From NCBI GenBank assembly GCA_020848745.1, contig JADLHM010000149.1, positions 56,329 through 120,328 on the forward strand: a stretch of 64,000 nt of DNA, written 5' to 3'. Position numbers and translations under genes: made by a program. The first letter of the stretch is position 1. Each line of letters begins with the position of its first letter. Shown here piece by piece: positions 46,387 through 55,515 of this stretch. The stretch comes from Deltaproteobacteria bacterium (lineage in GTDB: Bacteria; Desulfobacterota; Binatia; UTPRO1). The notes under the pieces were generated by a model that was not told where the DNA came from, did no database searches, and was given only the letters and a program-made list of their open reading frames with translations.

Positions 46387-47730
46387 TCAGTGAAGCGGGT
46401 GCGTCTCGTCGTTCGCGCGCGCGCTGCCGTTCGCGACGCCGTTCGACGTACCGTTGGCGTGGCCGTTCGCGTGCCCGTTGGCGCCGCTCAAGACCTTCTG
46501 GTTGTGGGCGGCGATCGCGCCGTTGATGCACGCGCCTTGCGCCTTCGGATGGGAGAGGATCGCCGAGGGCTTCTTCTCGGCGAGGCCGAGGGCCCGCATC
46601 GCCTTGCGGATCTTCAGTCCCCCCCATTCCTTCAGGATCTTCGGCATCATGCGGGGGTTGAAGAGGATGTTCACCGTGAGGAAGCACTCGTAGGTGCAGA
46701 AGCACTTCGTGTCGCGGATGAACTTCCGGGTCTCGTCCGCCTTCTGGCTGTACCAGATCTTCTTGAAGTCGTAGTTCACGTCACGGACGTTGCCGAGCTT
46801 GCGGTCGATCAGGAGCTCGCACGGCAGGATGTCGCCGTTCGCGAACATGCAGGCGCCGAGCGAGCCGGCGTAGCACGGGATCTGGTAGGTGTTCGTCTTG
46901 GCGATCTCCGCGATCAGACGATGACGGACGATGCGCTTCGCGTTGATGAAGTCGGCGAACGGGAACGAGTCGTACCCCGAGAGCGCGCCGGACTTCATGT
47001 CCTCTTCGATGAGATCCGCGTACTCCTCGTAGAGTTTCACGTCGAAGAACTTCGCGATCGACTCCTTCGGCGACCCGCGAGTGAGAAGCGTGAAGACGTT
47101 GTCGACCTCGAGCTCGCGGCGGAACCAGGCGTAGTTCTCGAGCAGGTGCTTGTCGTTGTGCGCCGAGACGGTCGTCTCGACGTTCACATTCAAGCGCGGA
47201 TAGTGCTTCGAGAGCTTCTTCAGCTCGCGGTAGGTCTGGACCGAGCGCTCGAACAGCCCCGGGAAGACCCGGATCTCGTCGTGCAGCGCGCCGACGCCGT
47301 CGAGCGACACGTCGATACCGAGATCGAGATCGGGGCAGGACTTCAGCACGTCCTCGACGATCTTCAGCGTGCGGGCCACGGTCGAGCCGTTGGTCGGGAT
47401 GCCGACGTTCCGGACGCCCGTGTTCTTGTAGAAGATCTTGACGATCTCCCCGATGTCCTTGCGGAGGAAGGGCTCGCCTCCGGTCGGTAGGAGGAACATC
47501 AGGCTCTTCCCCATGCTCGCGGTGATCTTGTCGACTTCCTCGAGCGTGAGCTCCTGCTTCTTGAACTGCATGCTCGGCGTCTCCCAGCCGGGGTGCGCGC
47601 CGTCCGCGAGCAGGCAGTGCTTGCACTTCGCGTTGCAGGCGTCGGCGATGAAGTACACCATGTACGCCGGCATCGCGCCCTTCTTCGAGAACATCTTGCT
47701 GCCGTGCCGCAGGTAGTCCAGGTAGCCCAT
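46387..47730 (-). CDS. radical SAM/SPASM domain protein
   Basis: A 447-residue enzyme. The radical SAM cluster motif is C32-x3-C36-x2-C39 in ACNAKCKHCLL; GGEPFLRKDIGEIV and GIDVSLDGVGALHDEIR are typical barrel motifs. A C-terminal SPASM-like region has CYAGSLGACMFANGDILPCE and a Cys cluster, TKCFCTYECF. The final 30 residues are an Asn-Gly rich repeat tail (ANGHANGHANG). SPASM enzymes modify peptides, but some modify sugars or lipids. No precursor peptide gene is evident beside it, so a sugar- or lipid-modifying role within the polysaccharide locus is possible. Confidence 0.88.
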   Translation of the reverse strand: MGYLDYLRHGSKMFSKKGAMPAYMVYFIADACNAKCKHCLLADGAHPGWETPSMQFKKQELTLEEVDKITASMGKSLMFLLPTGGEPFLRKDIGEIVKIFYKNTGVRNVGIPTNGSTVARTLKIVEDVLKSCPDLDLGIDVSLDGVGALHDEIRVFPGLFERSVQTYRELKKLSKHYPRLNVNVETTVSAHNDKHLLENYAWFRRELEVDNVFTLLTRGSPKESIAKFFDVKLYEEYADLIEEDMKSGALSGYDSFPFADFINAKRIVRHRLIAEIAKTNTYQIPCYAGSLGACMFANGDILPCELLIDRKLGNVRDVNYDFKKIWYSQKADETRKFIRDTKCFCTYECFLTVNILFNPRMMPKILKEWGGLKIRKAMRALGLAEKKPSAILSHPKAQGACINGAIAAHNQKVLSGANGHANGHANGTSNGVANGSARANDETHPLH

Positions 47731-47742
47731 CAGGAAGTCCTC

Positions 47743-48777
47743 CTAGTACTTCTTACCGCCGAGATAGGTTGCGATGCCGACGGCGCTGCCCGCGCCGGCG
47801 GCGAGAAGCTCGATGATGAGCAGGCCGCAGCTCAGCCCCCACGTACGCACCCCGCCGTGCGCGCGAATGAGCCTGAGAAACGTGATGTTTAGCACGAGAA
47901 TGGTCATCAGGGCGAGAAAATTCGCGACCAGCAGCGTCCGGTTGCCGAGCGCCATGCCGACCAGCAAGAGCAGGACTGCGAGGCCCGCGAGCGGCACGCT
48001 CACGATGTACCCCGTCGGCACCGACGTATCATTGGTCCCGATTCCGTCGGCGCTTTTGCGAAGCTTCAGGCGCGCAAGCGACATAGAGCGTAGGAAGTCG
48101 ACTCGCAGGAGACCCGCGAGGTCGTAGCCCTTCACGTGCTCGACCTCGAGATCGGGAAAAACCTGGACCCGATAGCCCAGGCGCGCGAGCTTCTGACCGT
48201 AGTCGGTGTCCTCGATGTTGGGATCGGCGTAGTTGGCGTCGAATCCGCCGGAGGCGATGAAGACGTCGCGCCGGATGGCGGCCGCGGTCGTGTAGAAGAG
48301 CGGCACGTCTTCACCCGCCCGCCGCACGTACGTGTAGTGCATCCAGAGGTTCTTGTAGACGCTGCAGAGATTCCGGAACCGCATCGTCGGCGACTGCACC
48401 GCCATCAGGCCCGAAAGACCCGCGTCGCGGTCGAAGGCAGCGACGAGGCGCGCCAGCGTGTCGGGCCTGACGACGACGTCCGAGTCGATGAAGAAGACGA
48501 TGTCGCCGCGCGACTGCTCGACGCCCTTGTTGCGGGCGCGCCCCGGACCGAGCCGGCCGCCGCTCGGGACGACGCGGGCGCCGTGTCCGGCCGCGATCTC
48601 GCGCGAGCGATCGGTCGAGCTGTCGTCGACGACGACGATCTCGTACTCGCGATACGTGCTCGCGTTCACCGCCGCGAGACATTCTCCGAGCAAGCGCTCG
48701 GCGTTGTAGACCGGCATCACGACCGAGATGCGCGGCGCCGTCGCCGTGAGGCTGGAGGGGGAACCAGTGGGGGGCAT
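47743..48777 (-). CDS. family 2 glycosyltransferase with C-terminal membrane helices
   Basis: A 344-residue protein starting with a GT-A domain (RISVVMPVYNAERLLGECLAA, DDSSTDRS, FFIDSDVVV and the NIEDTDYGQKLARLGYRV acceptor/catalytic region). Two to three C-terminal helices follow (LAGLAVLLLLVGMALG, then FLALMTILVLNITFLRL). Membrane attachment is expected for enzymes that act on undecaprenyl-linked sugars. It sits 12 bp before the radical SAM gene. Confidence 0.85.
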   Translation of the reverse strand: MPPTGSPSSLTATAPRISVVMPVYNAERLLGECLAAVNASTYREYEIVVVDDSSTDRSREIAAGHGARVVPSGGRLGPGRARNKGVEQSRGDIVFFIDSDVVVRPDTLARLVAAFDRDAGLSGLMAVQSPTMRFRNLCSVYKNLWMHYTYVRRAGEDVPLFYTTAAAIRRDVFIASGGFDANYADPNIEDTDYGQKLARLGYRVQVFPDLEVEHVKGYDLAGLLRVDFLRSMSLARLKLRKSADGIGTNDTSVPTGYIVSVPLAGLAVLLLLVGMALGNRTLLVANFLALMTILVLNITFLRLIRAHGGVRTWGLSCGLLIIELLAAGAGSAVGIATYLGGKKY

Positions 48778-48786
48778 GCAGCTCCT

Positions 48787-50826
48787 CTATTCGATGTGCT
48801 CGTGGAGGTCGGCGTAGGGGTCGACGGCCGCCGCGACGTTCGAGTCCATGGCGCTCATCGCCGCTTCGAGCTCGTCCTCCATGCCGGTCACGCGTTGCGG
48901 CTCGCGCTCGGCGAGATTCTGCTCCTCGCCGGGATCCTTCCCGAGGTCGAAGAGGAAGCGCTCGCCGCGCGAGGTGGAGATCAGCTTGTACGGCCCCTCG
49001 TAGATGACCCGCAGCGCGCGGTTGTAGACCTCGCCGTAGAACGACACGAACTCGGGATTGATGTGCTCCTCCGCGAGGCTGTCGTGCGCGACCTGCTGGA
49101 GGGGCGAGCCCTGGACCCCGCCCGGAAGCGGCGCGCCGATCGTCTGAAGGACGGTCGGCAGGATGTCGACGAGCTGCACGGAATCGGCGACGACGCCCTT
49201 CGGACGCGAAGCCCCGGGAAGCTTCACGACCATCGGGACGCGCAGCAGCCCTTCGTACATCATGCGGCCGCCGTGTCCGACGATGTCGTGCTCGCCGAGC
49301 AGCTCGCCGTGGTCCGCGGTCACCACGATGAGCGCGTTCTCGTAGCGGCCGCGCTCCTTGAGCTCCGCCACGAGCTCGCCGAGCGCCGCGTCCATCGCGA
49401 GGATCTGCCCGTCGTAGTTGGCCGCGACGAAATCGCGCTCATCCTTGCTGAGGTTGGCCGGTACGGCGTGCGTGAAGAGACCCTTGCGCGCGAGACGCGC
49501 GGCGTCTGGAAGCTCGCGCGCCCAGAGATCGTACGGCGGCGCCGCGATCCAGTGATGCGGCTCGAGATAGTTCATGAAGACGAACGCGGGACGGCCCGCC
49601 GGCACCTTGTCGAGCCACGCGAGGGCGGCCCCGTTGATCTCCTGGGCGCTCCGGAACGGCTTCTTCATGAAGGCCGGCGAGAACTGCTGCATGAAGCCGA
49701 CGACGTGCGGGATGGGCCGCAGCAGAAGCTCCGGATGATCCTCGTAGCGCTGGAACCCCTGCGCCATGCCGAAGCCCCGAAAGAGATTCGCGAAGTTGGC
49801 GACGAAGGCGCCCGTCGCCCAGCCCCGGTCGCGCAGCGCCTCGGCGAGCGTCGTGCGGTCGTCGGCGAGCGGGAAGACGCGGCGCCGTCCGTAGATCGCC
49901 GGCCCCGTGCTCCAGCCGCCGACGTAGTGCGCGCCGTGCCGGCTCGGATACATCCCGGTGAGCATCGACGCGTGCCCCGGCACCGTCCACTGCGCCGGCG
50001 AGCGCGCCTGCGTGAAGCTGAGGCCATCGGCGGCGAGCTCGCTCAAATGCGGCGAGGTCCGGCGCTCGTAGCCGTAGGTCGACATGTGATCGGCCCGCGT
50101 CGTGTCCATCGAAATGAGGAACACGTCGGGCGCGCCGGCGGGCGCGACCGCGCGCAGCGGACGAGGATCTTCGAAGGGTGCGACCGAGAGCGGCTTTCCC
50201 CAGACCAAGCTGGCGACGACCGCCGCGACCCCCCACGTCGCGAGACGAACGCCGTCCCGCCGCACCACGCAGCCGACGAGGCGGTCGGCGGCGACTCCCA
50301 CGAGCGGCAGGACCGCGAGGACCAGGACGAGTGCGACGCCGTTCGGCTCCTGCTTGCTGAAGTAGGAGCTCTGCACCTCGGTGATGCCGGTCTTGCCGAT
50401 GGCGAGCGCCGCCGTCGCGACGAGCGTCACGTGCAGGAAGCCGAGCGCGCCGCTTCGCCGCCCGGCGACCAGCACGCCGATCGCGGCCGCGAGGGTGCCG
50501 ACCACCACGAACATCGCCTCGGCGAGAAGGCCGGGTGGCTCGTAGACGCGCAGCAGGCCGTACACGATCGTCACGCCGAGCGCGTACGCCGCGACATCGC
50601 CGCGCCCGAGCGCGCCGAGGACCGCGCCGACCACGAGACCGCCGGCTCCCGCGATCACGAGATCCAGCGCGAGGACGATCAGCGCCTGGCGGAGCGGGAT
50701 GACCCCGCCGAAGGCGTAGTTCACGGCCTGCTCGACGAGCCACCAGACGATGCCCGCCGCGAGCCCGGCTCCGAGGCCGCGGACGATGCCGGCGCCGATG
50801 CCGACGCGCGTGTCGCTTCCGGTCAT
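48787..50826 (-). CDS. membrane-anchored sulfatase-like phosphotransferase
   Basis: A 679-residue protein with about six N-terminal membrane helices (residues 10-210) and a periplasmic alkaline-phosphatase-superfamily domain beginning DVFLISMDTTRADHMSTYG. The nucleophile position is T281 in PAQWTVPGHASMLTG, so the formylglycine Cys is absent. VVTADHGELLGEHDIVGHGG supplies metal ligands. The architecture parallels the 33780-35669 product. LtaS/EptA-like transfer of a phospho-group to the glycan is more likely than sulfate hydrolysis. Confidence 0.75.
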   Translation of the reverse strand: MTGSDTRVGIGAGIVRGLGAGLAAGIVWWLVEQAVNYAFGGVIPLRQALIVLALDLVIAGAGGLVVGAVLGALGRGDVAAYALGVTIVYGLLRVYEPPGLLAEAMFVVVGTLAAAIGVLVAGRRSGALGFLHVTLVATAALAIGKTGITEVQSSYFSKQEPNGVALVLVLAVLPLVGVAADRLVGCVVRRDGVRLATWGVAAVVASLVWGKPLSVAPFEDPRPLRAVAPAGAPDVFLISMDTTRADHMSTYGYERRTSPHLSELAADGLSFTQARSPAQWTVPGHASMLTGMYPSRHGAHYVGGWSTGPAIYGRRRVFPLADDRTTLAEALRDRGWATGAFVANFANLFRGFGMAQGFQRYEDHPELLLRPIPHVVGFMQQFSPAFMKKPFRSAQEINGAALAWLDKVPAGRPAFVFMNYLEPHHWIAAPPYDLWARELPDAARLARKGLFTHAVPANLSKDERDFVAANYDGQILAMDAALGELVAELKERGRYENALIVVTADHGELLGEHDIVGHGGRMMYEGLLRVPMVVKLPGASRPKGVVADSVQLVDILPTVLQTIGAPLPGGVQGSPLQQVAHDSLAEEHINPEFVSFYGEVYNRALRVIYEGPYKLISTSRGERFLFDLGKDPGEEQNLAEREPQRVTGMEDELEAAMSAMDSNVAAAVDPYADLHEHIE

Positions 50827-50842
50827 GCTTCCTCTTTCTCCC

Positions 50843-52744
50843 TCAGTCTCCGTGCTCGCCGAAGCGCCACAGCACGCGGAACGTCGGCCGCCGTCCGCTG
50901 AGATGCGTGACGATGCCGAGTCCGACGCCGACCATGCCCCAGAAGAAGATCTGGATCGTCACGTTGAAGAAGACGTTGGCGTCGGTCATGGAGATCAACA
51001 CGCCCACCATCGAGCTGAAGATCGCCCACACGATGCGCCGCATGTGCGGGTCGTGGATCTGGTCGTACCCGCGGTACAGCGCGAGCAGCGTCGCGCCGAA
51101 GATCCAGAGCATGAGTCCCCACCCGATCAAGCCGTGCTGACGGATCAGGGTGAGGTGCATGTTGTTCGAAATGTACGGACGGTCCTTCTCCGAGATGGGC
51201 GAAACGGCCTGGCGCCGGGTGCTGCCGACCCCGAGCAGCAACTGCGGAACGGGCGCCGAAAACACCTCGTGCGCCGCATCCCGGCGGCGCGCCGCCTCGG
51301 CCGTCACTTCCGGCAAAGAGAGTCGGAGGTGGGCGCCGCCGAGCGCGATCATCGTCCCCATGACGACGAACAGAGCGACGATGGCGAGGAGACGATATCG
51401 GCTCCGCCAGAGGAACGTTCCGAACGTCACCAGCAACGCAACGAAGCCCATGCGCGTCTGCGTCAGGAAGACGCCGACGAGCGCGATGGTCGCGCACGCG
51501 ACCCAGAGGTCGCGCACCTCCCGGGTCCGGCTGTGCAGCATCTGCGTCAACAGGAACGGCAGTCCGAGCACGAGGTACGTCGCGAGGAGCACGGGGTTGC
51601 CGAGCGTCGACGACATCCGGGCGGCGCTCTGCGCCCCGAGCTGGTTCGCGACCCCCACCTGCATGAGGCCGATCATCGACACGGCGACCGCCGACAAGCC
51701 GACGACGGTCGCGATCTGATTGGCTTCGGTCTGCGAGAGTCGCGTCGTCACGATCAGGAAGGTCAAGAAGAACCCCGTCGCGACGTAGTACAGGACGCCC
51801 TGAATCGCGGAGGCGGGATCGCCCGAGAAGAGCGCCGCGACGAGCGCGAAGCCGACGAACGCGCCGATCGCGCCGTTCACCGGCGTATCGTAGATGCAGA
51901 GTCGGTGGCGCGGCGACCGCTGCACGGCGATCCACGCCGCCGTCACGGCCACGAAGAACTCGAACGGGCTCAGCTTGAACGTGCCGATCTCGAGCTGGAA
52001 CGGGTAGTGGAAGAGGCCCGGGAGCAACGCGGCCGACAGGAACAACGCGGTCAGCAGGAGCCCCAGGGTCATCCACCGGTTCAACACCTTGATGAACGTC
52101 AGAGTGACCAACCGGACGTCGAGCCACCATCCGCGGTTCTCGATGTAGATCTCGTCGTAGCGGAGCTTGTCGCGGGGGTGCGTAAAGTAGCCGCCGCGGA
52201 CCTGCGCGAGGCCGGTCATACCCGGATTCACCGCGAAGCGCCGGAGATAGCCCGGGATCTCGCGCGAGAGCGTCTCCAGGAATATCGGCCGCACGGGACG
52301 CGGTCCGACCAAGTTCATCGTGCCGAAGATGACGTTGAAGAGCTGCGGGATCTCGTCGAGCTTCGCGCGCTTCAGCAGGCGGCCGATGCGCGTGTAGAAG
52401 CCGTCGGAGTGCTCGAGCAGGCGCGCGCCGATCCGCTGCTCGGCGCCGACCTCGAGCGTGCGGAACTTGTAGATGGTGAAGGCGGCGGCGCCACGCCCGA
52501 GGCGTTTGCCGCGATAGAGGATCGGGCCCGGACTCGTGAGCTTGATCGCGACCGCAATGACGAACGCGAGGGGCGACAACACCACGAGGCCGATGATCGC
52601 CGCGAGGCGCTGCCAGATGGGCGTCGCCCCGCCGATCACCGTGAGCGCGGCGGACTCGGCGGACGGACGCGCCAGCTCTGGCGCCTCGATGCTCGGCATC
52701 CGCGGGGTGACGGATGCGCTGCTGACGGGAGTGAGCATGCTCAT
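50843..52744 (-). CDS. fusion of initiating sugar-phosphate transferase and Wzy/WaaL-like domain
   Basis: A 633-residue single reading frame. Residues about 43-222 are a polyprenyl-phosphate sugar-phosphate transferase: one membrane helix, SPGPILYRGKRLG, YKFRTLEVGAE, and RAKLDEIPQLFNVIFG with NLVGPRPVRP. From about 226 to 633 there are around ten hydrophobic helices with the O-antigen ligase/polymerase pattern, including a large loop near residue 500. These are normally separate proteins. The join, near NRWMTLGLLLTALFLS, is uninterrupted and in frame. ATG 52744 is six bases upstream of a second Met. It would start repeat-unit synthesis and also polymerise or ligate it. Confidence 0.85.
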   Translation of the reverse strand: MSMLTPVSSASVTPRMPSIEAPELARPSAESAALTVIGGATPIWQRLAAIIGLVVLSPLAFVIAVAIKLTSPGPILYRGKRLGRGAAAFTIYKFRTLEVGAEQRIGARLLEHSDGFYTRIGRLLKRAKLDEIPQLFNVIFGTMNLVGPRPVRPIFLETLSREIPGYLRRFAVNPGMTGLAQVRGGYFTHPRDKLRYDEIYIENRGWWLDVRLVTLTFIKVLNRWMTLGLLLTALFLSAALLPGLFHYPFQLEIGTFKLSPFEFFVAVTAAWIAVQRSPRHRLCIYDTPVNGAIGAFVGFALVAALFSGDPASAIQGVLYYVATGFFLTFLIVTTRLSQTEANQIATVVGLSAVAVSMIGLMQVGVANQLGAQSAARMSSTLGNPVLLATYLVLGLPFLLTQMLHSRTREVRDLWVACATIALVGVFLTQTRMGFVALLVTFGTFLWRSRYRLLAIVALFVVMGTMIALGGAHLRLSLPEVTAEAARRRDAAHEVFSAPVPQLLLGVGSTRRQAVSPISEKDRPYISNNMHLTLIRQHGLIGWGLMLWIFGATLLALYRGYDQIHDPHMRRIVWAIFSSMVGVLISMTDANVFFNVTIQIFFWGMVGVGLGIVTHLSGRRPTFRVLWRFGEHGD

Positions 52745-52749
52745 GGATC

Positions 52750-54705
52750 TCAGGATCCTCGGGCTGCCAGGCCGACGGCGGCCGCGGTTGGCACTGCGGG
52801 GTGAGAAGCGACGGCGCGGGCGCGCGCCTGTTGCCACATGTCGTACCAATTCATGAACACGAGCAGCGTCCACAACGGGCGACTGTGGTCCATCTGCATG
52901 GAATCGTGCTCGGCGATCAGCCGGCGCACGTAGAACGGCTCGAAGAGGCCGACCCGCCCGAGCGCCGTCGGCGACAACACGTCGGCGACCATGTCGCGCA
53001 GGTCGTTGCGAAGCCAGGTCGCGACCGGCACGTTGAAGCCGCGCTTCTTCGCTTGCAGGATCGATGCGGGGACGTGCTCGGCGAGCGCCCGCTTCAGGAT
53101 CCACTTCTTGTTGAAGCGGCGGAGCTTCACGTCGCTCGGGAGCCGCGCCGCGAGTTCGACCAGCTTGGTGTCGAGAAACGGCACGCGCGCCTCGAGCGAG
53201 TGCGCCATGCTCATGCGGTCGGCCTTCGTGAGGATGTCGTCCGGCAAGAAGATGTGCGAGTCGATCGCGAGGAGCTGCGCGAGCCAGTCGTCGGTTCCGG
53301 CGCGCTCCGCGGCGGCGCGGAACAGCGCCGCGGTCTCGAGCCGCGGGTCGTGGGCCTCGCGCACGCAAAGCTCGGCTTGCGCCGCTTCCGACAACACCAC
53401 CTTCCACCAGAAATGCCCGTCGGCGAGCGGCAGAGCGGCGCCGGCAACGAAGCGTTTCGCCTTGTAGTCGAGGCTCACCCTGGCGTGAGAGACCGGCAGC
53501 CGTCGAATGACCGCGGGGACGAGGCTCCGGCCGACCACCCCCGGCAGCCGCCGGTAGAGCGCGGCGAGCTTGCCGGCGAGATAGGTCTCGTATCCGGCGA
53601 AAACCTCGTCGCCGCCCTCGCCCGACAGCACCACCTTCACGTGCCGGTGCGCGAGCTCGGACACGTAGTAGACCGGCACGGCGGACGAATCGGCGAAGGG
53701 CTCCCCGAAGTGTCGCACCAGCGCCGGCAGCACGCGGAGCGCGTCGGGCCGCACGACGATCTCGTGATGCTCGGTCCCGTAGCGGGTCGCGACCTGGCGC
53801 GCGAGCTCGAGTTCGTCGAAGCTCTTCTCCTCGAATCCGACCGAGAAGGTCTGGATCCTCTGCGGCGCCATCTCGCTCATGAGCCCGACGAGACCGCTCG
53901 AATCGACGCCGCCCGACAGGAACACCCCGATCGGAACGTCGGAGAGGAGATGGCTCTTCACCGCGGCGCGCAGCGCCTCCCGCACCTCCTCGACGTAGTC
54001 CTCGGCGCGCCGCGCCGAGGTCTCGGGAGCGAAGCGCAGCTGCCAGTACCGCCGCTCGGCGAGCGCCCGGCCCGGGGCGAAGGTCGCCTGCGTGCCGGGT
54101 TCGAGCTTCCTCACGCCCGCGAAGATGCTGCCGGGCGCCGGAATGTATCCGAGCGACAGGTAGTGATGGAGGCTCGTGAGGTCGAGATCCTCGCACCAGC
54201 CGCCGGCCATGAGCGCGGTGATCTCCGAGGCGAACGCCACCGCGCCGGGTCGGGTCGCGACGTAGAGCGGCTTGATGCCGATCCGGTCGCGCGCGAGGCA
54301 GAGGATGCGCTTGCGGGCGTCCCACAGCGCGAGCGCGAACATGCCGTCGAGATGACGGACGAAATCCTCGCCGTGCTCCTCGTAGAGATGGGGGATGACG
54401 GCGACGTCCGAGTGCGACGTGACCCGATGGCCGCGCGCCTCGAGCTCTCGACGCAGCGCCGGCGAATTGTAGATTTCGCCGTTGCAGACCACGACGACCG
54501 AGCCCTCCTCGTTGGCGAGCGGCTGATGTCCGCCCTCGAGGTCGTTGATGCTGAGACGGGTCATGCCCATCCCGAACGCGCCGTCGAGGAAATGCCCCTC
54601 GTGGTCGGGTCCGCGATGCACGATCGCCGAGCACATCCGATGGAGCGTCCCGTCGCTCATCGGCGTACCGTCACCGTAGTTGTATTGGCCGACTATCCCG
54701 CACAT
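52750..54705 (-). CDS. asparagine synthase-type amidotransferase
   Basis: A 651-residue AsnB-like protein. The N-terminal glutaminase starts MCGIVGQYNYGDGTPMSDG with Cys2 as nucleophile, and CNGEIYN follows. The C-terminal synthetase domain has the pyrophosphate loop SGGVDSSGL and VVLSGEGGDEVFAGYE. In exopolysaccharide loci this family (amidotransferase 1 of XrtA-associated clusters) probably amidates a uronic acid in the polymer. The location fits that better than asparagine synthesis. It ends 5 bp before the fusion gene. Confidence 0.9.
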   Translation of the reverse strand: MCGIVGQYNYGDGTPMSDGTLHRMCSAIVHRGPDHEGHFLDGAFGMGMTRLSINDLEGGHQPLANEEGSVVVVCNGEIYNSPALRRELEARGHRVTSHSDVAVIPHLYEEHGEDFVRHLDGMFALALWDARKRILCLARDRIGIKPLYVATRPGAVAFASEITALMAGGWCEDLDLTSLHHYLSLGYIPAPGSIFAGVRKLEPGTQATFAPGRALAERRYWQLRFAPETSARRAEDYVEEVREALRAAVKSHLLSDVPIGVFLSGGVDSSGLVGLMSEMAPQRIQTFSVGFEEKSFDELELARQVATRYGTEHHEIVVRPDALRVLPALVRHFGEPFADSSAVPVYYVSELAHRHVKVVLSGEGGDEVFAGYETYLAGKLAALYRRLPGVVGRSLVPAVIRRLPVSHARVSLDYKAKRFVAGAALPLADGHFWWKVVLSEAAQAELCVREAHDPRLETAALFRAAAERAGTDDWLAQLLAIDSHIFLPDDILTKADRMSMAHSLEARVPFLDTKLVELAARLPSDVKLRRFNKKWILKRALAEHVPASILQAKKRGFNVPVATWLRNDLRDMVADVLSPTALGRVGLFEPFYVRRLIAEHDSMQMDHSRPLWTLLVFMNWYDMWQQARARAVASHPAVPTAAAVGLAARGS

Positions 54706-54729
54706 GTCAGACGATCTCGAACGAAACGT

Positions 54730-55515
54730 TCAGGCGCGCGCGCGCGCGGCGGCATCCATGAGCACGCCACGGATGTGTCGCCAACGCTCGGCGCCCACGA
54801 GCTGCTTTCCGAGCTTCTTCACGGCGTGAAACGACTGCAGGGTCGCGAGGGCCACGCGGCGGCCCGTGCAGACCTGACGAAGGAACTCCGGCGTGGTGCG
54901 TTGCTTCACCGCGATACGCGGCACTTCGTAGGGATCGGTGCGGACCGAAACGAGCCCCGGCTCGCTCGTACAGAAGGCGCGATAGCCGAGCTCCTTGATG
55001 AGTGCGCCCATGCCCGGCGCGGCGCTGCCGCGCGGCAACGACGCGAAGTGCACGGCTTGTCCGAGCCCGTCCTCCAGGATGCGCTTCGACTCGCCGAACT
55101 CGCGGCGGATCTCGTCGGGATCGGCCCGGTGGAGGAAGGGATGCGTGAGCGAATGGCTTCCGATCTCCATGCCGGCCGCGACCATCTCGCGGAGCTCGCG
55201 CCAGCCGAGCGCCCGCGGGGCGCCCACCTGGCTCGCGATCACGAAGAAGCACCCCGGCCAGCCGCGCTCGGCCAGCCGGGCGAACGCGACCGTGTAGTCC
55301 GTGAGATAGCCGTCGTCGAACGAGAGGACGAAGCGGCCCGACGACGGCGTCGCGAGCACGTCGACAAGCCGGCTCGGCCGCAGCCCGGGCGCGTCGAGGG
55401 CGGCGAGGTGCGCGGCGAACTGGGCCTGGCTCAGGACGTACGCCTGCGCCGCGGGCGCCGGCGCATCGGGGCGCTCGACGAAGTTGTGGTACGCGAAGAT
55501 CGCGGCGCCGTTCAT
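54730..55515 (-). CDS. polysaccharide deacetylase family protein
   Basis: A 261-residue NodB-homology protein. The catalytic-base motif FVLSFDDGYLTD and the metal-binding HSLTHPFLH are clear, and a C-terminal strand PRIAVKQ follows. There is no signal peptide. It likely removes acetyl groups from GlcNAc-type residues of the polymer or a lipid-linked intermediate. The ATG overlaps the glycosyltransferase stop (ATGA). XrtA-associated loci commonly have such a deacetylase. Confidence 0.88.
   Translation of the reverse strand: MNGAAIFAYHNFVERPDAPAPAAQAYVLSQAQFAAHLAALDAPGLRPSRLVDVLATPSSGRFVLSFDDGYLTDYTVAFARLAERGWPGCFFVIASQVGAPRALGWRELREMVAAGMEIGSHSLTHPFLHRADPDEIRREFGESKRILEDGLGQAVHFASLPRGSAAPGMGALIKELGYRAFCTSEPGLVSVRTDPYEVPRIAVKQRTTPEFLRQVCTGRRVALATLQSFHAVKKLGKQLVGAERWRHIRGVLMDAAARARA

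Noticed and set aside
33780..50826. Annotating the membrane-anchored proteins as true sulfatases
   Set aside because: The Cys/Ser of the CxPSR motif that becomes formylglycine is replaced by Thr in both (T240 and T281).
50843..54634. A single 1263-codon frame spanning most of asnB and the sugar-transferase/Wzy gene
   Set aside because: The first half is asnB read out of frame and has no recognisable content. The real gene begins at the Met-Ser-Met start after the asnB stop.
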